64,000 nucleotides of DNA from Leptodactylus fallax (taxonomy: Eukaryota; Chordata; Amphibia; Anura; Leptodactylidae). Below the pieces are notes generated by a model. The model was not told where the DNA came from, searched no databases, and saw only the letters and a program-made list of their open reading frames with translations. Below are positions 54,281 to 62,270 of the stretch, in pieces (the stretch's first letter is position 1; every line of letters begins with the position of its first letter). Where the stretch lies: assembly GCA_947044405.1 (NCBI GenBank), contig CAMRHE010000021.1, positions 6,556,501 through 6,620,500 on the forward strand. The letters run 5' to 3'. Position numbers and translations under genes: made by a program.

Positions 54281-54440
54281 AAACACAATGCTGCCACCCC
54301 CATGTTTCACAGTTGGGATGGTGTTCTCAGGCTTGGCCATAATGACCATTGTTATATGTGGAGGAAAAAGGAAGAAGCTTGCAAGCCTAAGAACACCATC
54401 CCAGCTGTTTAACACACGGGGGGTGGCAGCATCATGTTGT
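54281..54440. repeat. Inverted duplication inside the transposase relic
   Basis: 54281-54337 is the reverse complement, with mismatches, of 54383-54440. CTGCCACCCCCATGTTTCAC on the left mirrors the ACACGGGGGGTGGCAGC segment, and GATGGTGTTCTCAGGCTT mirrors AAGCCTAAGAACACCATC. The spacer is about 45 bases. The left arm stands where the part encoding the first catalytic Asp would be. Confidence 0.88.
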
Positions 54441-54880
54441 GGGGTTGTGTTGCTGTAGGAGGGACTGGTGCACTTCACAAAATAGATGGCATCATGAAGA
54501 AAGAACACTATGTGGCAATACTGAAGCAACATCTCAAGACATCAGCCAGGAAAGTAAAACTTGGGCGCAAATGGGTCTTCCAAATGGACAATGAGCTGAA
54601 GCATACTGCCAAACTGGTTACAAAGTGGTTTAAGGATAACAAAGTCAATGTTTTGGAGTGGTCATCACAAAGCCCTGATCTCAATCCTATTGAAAATGTA
54701 TGGGAAAAGCTGAAAATACAGATGCGAGCAAGGCGGCTTACAAACATGGCTCAGTTACAACAGTTCTGTCAGGAGGAATGGGCCTAAATTCCTACCAACT
54801 ATTGTGAGAAGCTTGTGGAAGGATATCCAAAACGTTTGACCCAAGTCATACAGTTTAAGGGCAATAGTACCAAATATTAA
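54338..54880 (+). pseudogene. Sleeping Beauty-like transposase relic (C-terminal half)
   Basis: One frame runs from HNDHCYMWRKKEEACK through [10 protein letters not shown] and KIDGIMKKEHYVAILKQHL to the catalytic motifs. FQMDNELKH contains the second Asp, and SPDLNPIENVWEKLK contains the Glu after 34 residues. Stops lie at 54410-54412 and 54785-54787. The C-terminus GYPKRLTQVIQFKGNSTKY is complete and ends at 54878-54880. The N-terminal DNA-binding domains and first Asp are missing. Confidence 0.92.
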
Positions 54881-55098
54881 TGAAATGGATGTAAACTTTT
54901 GACTTTGCAGAAAGTAATAAAAATGCCTTAAAAATTCTCTCTCTCGTTATTCTGGCATTTGGCGAATATAAATAATTTTGGCAATCCAAATTGACCTAAA
55001 ACGGGAAAGGTTTATTCTGATTTCATGTCAGATAGTGAGAAAAACATGCATATGTGTATTTTTATGTAGTGTATGTAAACTTCTAGTTTCAACTGTAC

Positions 55099-55844
55099 AT
55101 AGTGATGCAAAAATAAGAAACGCACGTGCAAGTTCACAAGCTATTCCTAACCCTGTTCCCCTTCCTCAGGGGCCTGTTTTGGGCGATAAAAGTGGGGCAT
55201 TCCAGTGTCTTGCCGATTCAAGACTTGGCTTAACTCACTGTCTATTTTTATTGGATTGTTGCGATGTTTTACTTATTTGTGGTGGCCATTATTATATGGT
55301 ATTCAGTGTGCACCTTATGTTTTTTTTCTTGTCTTCTTTTCCTCTTTTTTTAGGTTTTGGCTGGATACCATTCTATATCTAATTTCACAAATACAGGGAC
55401 TGGGTTAGGGATAGTTTGTGCACTTGCATGTCTTATTTTTACATCACTATATATATATCAATAAATTATATTCGTATGGATGGTTTCCCAAGGGATACAA
55501 CTATATCATCTTCTACACTCCCTCATCATTGCACCAGCACAAAGGCGTGCTGAAGGGTAGGGTTAGCCAGGCTGACTACAGCCACCATGAACCCAACTGT
55601 GACCAAATACTACCCCCATTGTCCCAGCATTTCTCCCCTGGGTTGCTGCACCAGGGGCTCACGTAACAATCCAAATACCAACATGTGTTTTCACTCACCA
55701 ATCTAGGATCTTTATAGTCTACATGGGCCAGGTGCTTACTTACACACACATGCAACCCAATAAACATACATGCATGCAACCAATGCATACTGTAGCCCTT
55801 GTTGGACTAACACAATACTATAATTATGCTTCTTTTTTAATGCT
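55099..55844. other. Probable intron sequence upstream of the sulfotransferase exon
   Basis: No repeat end or exon is recognised between the Tc1 relic and the splice acceptor. Upstream non-coding exon(s) and the promoter of the gene cannot be located. Confidence 0.4.
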
Positions 55845-55866
55845 TTTCTCTTTTTCCTTTGCATAG
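55845..55866 (+). promoter_or_regulatory. Splice acceptor before the coding exon
   Basis: CTTTTCTCTTTTTCCTTTGC is followed by ATAG: a strong polypyrimidine tract and AG ending at 55866. It stands 14 bases before the ATG at 55881. GlcNAc-6-O-sulfotransferase genes usually have an untranslated first exon and one coding exon, which fits. Confidence 0.7.
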
Positions 55867-55880
55867 GACATATGTGAATT

Positions 55881-57092
55881 ATGTTGAAGGTTTCTGGATG
55901 CAAGATTTCTCTGTTATTCCTAATAATGGCTCAGACTGTGGGATTCATTTGTGTTATGATGAAGCTGCAACACAACCAACCACCTCTTCCTGTAAAGAAA
56001 CCTGCCCATATGCACATTCTTATTCTTTCAACTTGGAGATCTGGTTCTTCATTCACTGGGCAAATCTTCAGTCAGCACCCTGATGTCTTTTACCTCATGG
56101 AACCTGCTTGGCATGTTTGGGCTTCTTTGTCAAAGAATAGTATTAAAGTCTTACAAATGGCTGTGCGGGACTTAGTCCGTTCTGTCTTCTTATGTGACAT
56201 GACAGTATTTGATGCATATATGCAACAGGAAAGGCTTAAATCAGACTTATTTCAATGGGAGACCAGTCGAGCTTTATGTTCTCCACCTGCCTGCAATCTT
56301 TTTCAGCGTAGTGACATCATATCCCAGGCTCATTGCCGGATGCTTTGTAAATTCTATCCATTTGATACCATTGAAAAATCATGTAAAACCTACAGCCATG
56401 TAGTAATAAAAGAAGTTAGATTCTTTGATTTGAAGAGTCTTTACCAATTGCTTGAAGATCCATCTCTTAACCTCAAAGTCCTCCACTTGGTGCGCGATCC
56501 CCGTGCTGTCTTTCAGTCTCGAGAGAGAGTTGCTTCTCTCCTCTCTTGGGATAATAATATTATTTTAAAGGACTTATCAAGAAAACCATCTAATGACAAA
56601 GAGAATGTGACCTACAAACTGATGGAAAGGATTTGTAAGAGTCAAGTAGACATATATCTTTCAGCCATCAATCACAGCCACAGTGCCTTTAATAGTCGAT
56701 ATATGATGATACGTTATGAAGACATAGTACAAAATCCTATCCAGAAGGCTAAACAGATGTATCAATTTAGTAATCTTAATTTCACCCATAACCTGAACAT
56801 CTGGATACACAATTTAACTCACGGAAAAGGTCAAGGTAACAATTTTGTTATCAATTCCAGAGATGCAGTGAATGTCTCAAAGGCATGGAGGAATTCTCTA
56901 CAGTTTGAATCTGTCCAAAAGATTCAAGATTTGTGCTATGAGGCAATGAAAGTTTTTGGGTACAAATTTCTTAAAACCAAAGAAGCACAAATTGATTTAG
57001 ATTATGAATTATTGCTGCCACTACCTGATATGGTAAAGACTGGAGGGAAACCTTCCAATTTTGAGCAAAAGACACTAGGTATTGTTACATAA
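55881..57092 (+). CDS. chst4-like: Carbohydrate (GlcNAc) 6-O-sulfotransferase, CHST4/5-like
   Basis: It encodes a 403-residue Golgi type II membrane enzyme expected to move sulfate from PAPS to the 6-hydroxyl of N-acetylglucosamine on glycoproteins. Residues 9-27 form the single membrane anchor. STWRSGSSF at 50-58 is the 5'-phosphosulfate-binding loop, and LHLVRDPRAVFQSR at 201-214 binds the 3'-phosphate. FSQHPDVFYLMEPAWHVW (63-80), SRALCSPPAC (129-138), SYSHVV-like YSHVVIKEVRFF (171-182) and VNVSKAWRNSL (330-340) are family signatures. Possible N-glycosylation sites are at 242, 264, 300, 311 and 331. The reading frame is intact in one exon, length is normal (about 390-410), and an in-frame TGA lies just upstream of the ATG. 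From remembered signatures CHST4 fits slightly better than CHST5/6. The substrate is inferred from the family. Confidence 0.95.
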   Translation: MLKVSGCKISLLFLIMAQTVGFICVMMKLQHNQPPLPVKKPAHMHILILSTWRSGSSFTGQIFSQHPDVFYLMEPAWHVWASLSKNSIKVLQMAVRDLVRSVFLCDMTVFDAYMQQERLKSDLFQWETSRALCSPPACNLFQRSDIISQAHCRMLCKFYPFDTIEKSCKTYSHVVIKEVRFFDLKSLYQLLEDPSLNLKVLHLVRDPRAVFQSRERVASLLSWDNNIILKDLSRKPSNDKENVTYKLMERICKSQVDIYLSAINHSHSAFNSRYMMIRYEDIVQNPIQKAKQMYQFSNLNFTHNLNIWIHNLTHGKGQGNNFVINSRDAVNVSKAWRNSLQFESVQKIQDLCYEAMKVFGYKFLKTKEAQIDLDYELLLPLPDMVKTGGKPSNFEQKTLGIVT

Positions 57093-57107
57093 CTAGTGAA
57101 ATTTTGG

Positions 57108-57113
57108 AATAAA
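57108..57113 (+). terminator. Polyadenylation signal AATAAA
   Basis: AATAAA stands 16 bases after the stop codon of the sulfotransferase. A second one, ACAATAAAAG, lies near 57180 and may be the one used, because the first leaves almost no 3' UTR. Confidence 0.55.
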
Positions 57114-57199
57114 TAATTTCTCAAACAAAGTAAAACATGTATGGTTGTGTATGTGTGTATCTTATTTAGGCCTGAGTTTAACAATAAAAGGGAGTCTGT

Positions 57200-58195
57200 A
57201 AACCTTGCATATCAATCAAGCCCCACAGATTGATAGGTTAGGGTTACCTAAATTAAACAGTGTTTTCCCCATTAGTGCATCTGTTGCCAAGTTATTGCCA
57301 TTTTTGTCAATATGCAAATGAACTCTGAGAACGAGGGCATGGCTTGTTATCTTTTTGGCGCAATGGCAATGCTCTTATTTTTCCAAAGCGCTCACTGCTT
57401 CAAAAGGGAAAAAAGACCATTAATTCAGGTGACCATAACCTATCTACCTGCAGGGCTGGGTAAATATGCTGTGTTCTGGTCACAAGGAATATTCTCATCT
57501 GTGCAAGTCATTCCCTATCCATAGAGGATGTTTTGTTCCCTGCTCTGAATGGGAGTTTCGGCACTTCCATTAAAATGAATGGAGCGGTGCGAGTGCTGCC
57601 TGACCACCACTCCATTCAGAATAGAGGGCAAAACGTTCTCCTGACTGTTGCGGACCTCAGATGGATAGGAGATAAATTATTTAGATGGCACAACCCCATT
57701 ACAGATGAGGACTAGTTTGATACCTAAGGATGATGTCCTTTCTATTATATATCCATTTCCACATCTTAAAAGCCATAACTTGTATTTTTCTATTGTACAA
57801 TTTTAGGAAACATGTATCTTATGGATTCAATCTTTTTTTTCAGGATGGCTAATTTTGCAATTCTTTTTACATCCTAAATTTTGTGCTATGCTCTATTCAA
57901 CATAAGTAATATATTATCTAAATTCTGGGGGGCAGTACAATTTTAGCGATATAACACTAATATAATTTTTTATCTTGTTTTCGTACAATAAATTCACTTA
58001 TTTGCCAAAAACATCTTGTTTTATTGTTGCCATATTCTTAGACCCATTTTTTTGTGGAATGAGATGTAATTTCTGGTAGCATTTTAGGTCATATGCAACT
58101 TTTTTTTCTTTTTCCTTTTTTTTTTTTTAGAGGTGAGGTGACATAAACAACAATTCTGTCTTTGTTGTTCTATTTTTTTAATAGTGTTTTATTTA
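57200..58195. repeat. MITE and piggyBac-like repeat fragments downstream of the gene
   Basis: 57510-57710 has the inverted pieces ATGAATGGAGCGGTGCGAG and ACCACTCCATTCAGAATAG, typical of a frog MITE. 57760-58190 has AAAAGCCATAACTTGTATTT, GCAGTACAATTTTAGCGATA and TTGCCATATTCTTAGACCC, in the order of the piggyBac-like repeat. No gene is seen. Confidence 0.5.
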
Positions 58196-58821
58196 TTTTT
58201 TTAAGCATTTTTATTTAAAAATGTATGTAAAATAGAAATGTAGTATAGGTTTACAATGTAATGATCATACAGAGAGCATGTACATAAGCATACATTGGAA
58301 GAGTTTCAAATAACAACATCACTTAAAAACATGTCAACAAGGCATCCATACAAAAAAAATTGCCAACAGGAAAAGCGAAATCTGCGGGTGTGTTAGAACT
58401 ACGGTCTTAGGCCATAAATCATTATGCTGGAGCTTCCTATAGTACACAAAGGCTAGGATGAATGAGACAGAGCCCCATGTAACTTGGGGGATGTATGAGA
58501 GGCAAGCCAGGGCTCCCAGACTGCATAGACTCTTTCCAGGGCATCAGATCTGGTTGCTTCTATTTTTTCACATAGCATAATCAGGTGTATTCTCTCTTTG
58601 CCATGAATGACAGACACGCTTGTGCCATTTAGCTGCTATATGTACTTTGGCAGCTTGAGCAATAAATATAAGCAGTTTAGCTATTTGTGATTAAGCCCAT
58701 TGGGGGTTTCCCTTAACAGGATCACTGGGGTCAGAGGTATCTGCTTATTCAGTATTGATGATAAGAGGGAATGTACTTGTCACCATAAAGATGTGACCTT
58801 AGTGCAGTTCCACGATATAGG
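58196..58821 (-). pseudogene. Antisense L1 ORF2 3' end (copy B, left of hAT insertion)
   Basis: On the minus strand, 58660-58500 reads AAKVHIAAKWHKRVCHSW, then EKIEATRSDALERVYAVWEP, which fits the last part of L1 ORF2 (a basic helix, then ..W.PW). The stretch to 58196 would be the 3' UTR. The sequence continues across the hAT-like insertion at 60912. Confidence 0.62.
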
Positions 58822-59158
58822 CAGTGTCGGACTGGGATGTCTAGGGCCCACCAGGGGAAATTTTTCTAGGGACCCACCACCAGGACCCCTGCAGATCAAC
58901 TGTACCTACACAGCACGGCTACAGGTAATAACAATGCCATGCTGCTCACCCGCCATACGATGTGCACCCTGCTAAACCAACCTCTACACTATGTATGGAA
59001 TTGTTAATATTAACCTGGTCCATACAACCATAGTACCCACAACTGTGGTTATCAAGAATATGAAGAGTAAGTAGCGCAGCGCCGAGCATGGAAACAATAC
59101 TGTGAGGTGCATGTTTTGGTAAACATCTGATCTGTGGGGTCTTAACAGTCAGTGGGGG

Positions 59159-59440
59159 CAGTGGCGTAACTAAAGTCTTGTGGGCCCCGGTGCAATCTTT
59201 TGTTCGGGGCCCCCTACCTCATCCCTACAGCGAATTCTTGATAGTGATGGTTACGGGTACTAAGGAGTTTAATCAACCTTAGTGTGGTTAGGGTAATCTA
59301 TGGGTCTCCTTGGCTTGGCTTGTTCCTTGGGCAAGATGGAAGCTGCAATCTCAATACTGATGCCAGTGCTTATGGGCCCCCTAAGGCTCCTGGGCCCCAG
59401 TGCGACGGCACCCTCTGCACCCCCTCAAGTTACACCCCTG
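59159..59440 (+). mobile_element. Nested hAT-like MITE with perfect 8-bp target duplication
   Basis: It starts CAGTGGCGTAACTAAAGTC and ends CTCAAGTTACACCCCTG, inverted ends of hAT type. The flanks are AGTGGGGG at 59151-59158 and AGTGGGGG at 59441-59448, identical. The related repeat at 17830-17880 (minus strand) has the uninterrupted form CAGTGGGGGTCCTACACCC. It is 282 bp and non-coding. Confidence 0.93.
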
Positions 59441-59639
59441 AGTGGGGGTCTAACACCCAGGGGCCCTGCTGATCAACTGTTTGAAGGGACCGTGGTGCTT
59501 TTGTGAGTGCCCTCACCACTTCGCTATTTACATTGCACAAATCTGTTTTATAGTGACCATGCAATGTAATTACAACCTGTGATAATATCACTTGTCTGCT
59601 ATAAAAAAGATGGGATGTGATGAAAATAATGAAGGGGCC

Positions 59640-60180
59640 CCACACAGTGTAATTTTCTTCACCATAGCCCCAACACAGTATAATATGCTGCACAGTATAA
59701 TATGTTCCACGGTGGCACCCACACAGTATAATGCTCCACAGTGGCCCTCACACAGTATAATATGCTCCACAGTGGCCCTCACACAGTATAATATGCTCCA
59801 CAGTGTCCCCTACACAGTATGATATGCTGCACAGTTGCCCCCATACAGTATAATACGCTCCACAATAGCCCCCACATAGTATAATATGCTGCAAAGTGGC
59901 CCCCCACACAATATAATGTGCTTCACAGTGGCCCCCACACAGTATAATGTTCTCAACAGTGGCACCCACACAGTATAATGTGCTCCACAGTGGCCCCCAC
60001 ACAGAATATGCTGCACAGTGGCCCCCACACAGTATAATATGCTCCACAGTGGCCCACACATAGTATAATATGCTCCACAATGGCCCCACACAGTATAATA
60101 TGTTCTACAGTGGCCCCAAAAAAGTATAATATGCTCCTCCAGCGGCCAAAAACAGTATAAAATGCTCCCAAGAGTCCCCC
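59640..60180 (-). repeat. Minisatellite of the 31-bp family, largest array
   Basis: About sixteen units of CACAGTATAATATGCTCCAC followed by AGTGGCCCCCA, the minus-strand form of the unit at 5521-5825. The minus-strand reading frames across it (up to 113 codons) are by-products. Confidence 0.93.
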
Positions 60181-60911
60181 TTAAGCCGCTTCAGGTGAAC
60201 CCCATGAAATTCTTGTTCAGCACTCGGTTCAGCCCTCGAAAGGTTCACCACTCCCGATTAGTTTTAGTGCTATTATTATACACTGGGGTTGCCTTAGACC
60301 TAGGAGTATAATAATCGGAGGCCCAGAGGAGATGATGGAAAATAACAAACACTTATACTCACCTTACCTCACCTCTCCTGGGAATCCTCACTCCATCTGG
60401 CTGTCTTCGACATCCTACTCGGTCCTCTTCTGCCTGCGACTGAGGTCATGCTCCCCAGACATGACTGCTTGGGCCTGTGATTGGGCCTCAGCTGGTACGT
60501 CCCACGTTGACTGCTGGGGCCAAATCACAGGCCCAAGCAGTGACATCTGGGGCGTGTAACTTCAGTTACAGACTGGAAAAACCACAAAGAAGATGCTGGG
60601 AATCGTTGGAGTCCCAGAAGAGGTGAGTATAAGTATTTGTTATATTTAATCAACTTCCCTGGGTCAGTTACCATTAGAACCAGGCTTTTCCCAATTGCTA
60701 TCACGGTGCTGCGGGCCCTTGGCTATCTCTAGCTGGTCCCATACCACTCCGGTCTTACCCCGTATGACCACGATCGTTATGCCACCAGTTACCAGACCTC
60801 CACTGCCTATTAAAAAAAGCAGTGGGGGTCTGGTAGGGTTCACTAAATGCACGGGGGCCCACTGGGGAGTTCACCAATACCCTGGTGGGCCAGTCCGAGC
60901 CTGCATATAGG

Positions 60912-62270
60912 CATAGTGTCTCCAACCTTGTCACACCCTCTGAAGCATCTTTTGGATACAAAAGGAAACAAGCAATGCAGTTGGGCCGGTACATAATACA
61001 CACAGTAAAAGATTTTCAGTAACGTCTTTACAAGTGCAACCATCTCTGCAGCGTAAGGGTATGCCTAATATCTGTCTCCCACTGATCCATGTACTTAAGC
61101 TTAGTCTCTAGAGATGGGGCATTGAGAACTGAGTATAAATATAAGTTCCTCTACCACAATAAAGAGTTCCTCTATGAAACTGATCTATTTTGTATAAGCA
61201 GTAAGTATGGACCCAATAAAATGTTGAATCTGGTTAATACAATATGATCCATCAGTTGAGTACCCCTTCAATTGCAACAACTTGCCAAACTTTGTAAACT
61301 GGTGAATATAGACTACCCTGATGCACAGCTACCACCAAAAAGCACCTGAGTCCAAGCCTTGCAAAAACATTGGGGTGCCATTTATAGATAACTAGGAAGA
61401 GGGGCTAGTTTGCAATTTATATAAAAAGCAAACCCCAGGCCAGAGCAATATTGAATGATATAAATAAGGGGATTTTCTGGACGTATTGTCTGAGAGAGGC
61501 CCTGAATACCACATGAGGCCTTCCAAAGAATTCAAAGGGGCATTCGCTAACTGAGCTATCTGAGCAGTTTTATAATAGTGTAAGAAATTAGAGGGGTTAA
61601 GCTTCCAAAGACGTTTATGAATGGTCACTGCCTGAAAAGATATTTGAGGATACTTAGTGCACAATACAAATTTGATAACGTGGGAACATATAATGCAAAA
61701 GGTGGAGACTAGGACAAGTATAGGATTTGATTGAAATATATAAATATATATGTAAAGATTCTGGGAGGGTCACCATTTTTACTGCATGTAATCATCCCAA
61801 CAACCAGGACAGTGAAGGAATTTACCATTTGGCTAGGTCCATAGGCGGTCTTTGTAAAAGGAGGAAATAATTCCATTTAATCAATGTATTTTTAGCAGTG
61901 GTAAGTTTAACCACTAAGTAGGAAATAAGGTGTTCATTATTCTTAAAAATAAGGGGTCCATATTGAGGAATAAGAGGCCAGATGCTAATTCAAATTGCTT
62001 CAGTAGAGAAAGAAGGTTGGAGAGGGAAATGGTAAGGTAGAAAATTGTCTACAAAAAGACTGGTCTTATAAGTTGATGTGGATTTTTCAAAACCCCATAT
62101 ATCAGGGTGAGCTCTAATTGCACCTGCCAGGGGTCACATCACCAAGGTAAACAAGGCAGGGACAGAAGATAGCCACAATGTGTACCCCAGGCAATATGAA
62201 TTGGTCATGATCAGGTAGAGGAAATTTTAAATAGGCTGTGGGCAAGTCATATAGAAGCTTAAGGGGTGAT
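60912..62270 (-). pseudogene. Antisense L1 ORF2 relic (copy B, right of hAT insertion)
   Basis: Same content as 705-2060: KIFYCVYYVPAQLHCLFP and CFRGC near 60922-61043, and RLWKLNPSNFLHYYKTAQIA at 61392-61664. Together with 58196-58821 this is one antisense L1 fragment split by the hAT-like element. Confidence 0.6.

Larger units (their letters stand above)
54281..55098 (+). mobile_element. Sleeping Beauty/Frog Prince-type Tc1 relic, 5'-truncated
   Basis: The right end, read on the minus strand, is CAGTTGAAACTAGAAGTTTA then CATACACTACATAAAAATAC, the start known for this Tc1 group; TA follows at 55099. The left half is absent and replaced by an inverted piece of the transposase gene (54281-54337) and a MITE fragment upstream. 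The remaining coding part is at 54338-54880. Confidence 0.85.
58822..60903 (-). mobile_element. hAT-like composite element with 8-bp target duplication
   Basis: The left end is CAGTGTCGGACTGGGATGTC and the right end GGTGGGCCAGTCCGAGCCTG. Flanking octamers are GATATAGG (58814-58821) and CATATAGG (60904-60911), matching at seven of eight. Inside are a nested hAT-like element (59159-59440), the 31-bp minisatellite on the minus strand (59640-60180), and the palindrome (60472-60552). It is 2082 bp and has no transposase. It sits in an antisense L1. Confidence 0.78.

Noticed and set aside
54978..55382. 134-codon frame upstream of the sulfotransferase
   Set aside because: It starts in the Tc1 inverted repeat and runs through T-rich intron-like sequence. 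No motif.
55859..56083. 74-codon frame overlapping the start of the sulfotransferase
   Set aside because: It is a shifted frame of the same exon; family motifs are all in the 55881 frame.
5521..60180. CRISPR-like arrays
   Set aside because: The repeats are contiguous tandem units without unique spacers, in a vertebrate context.
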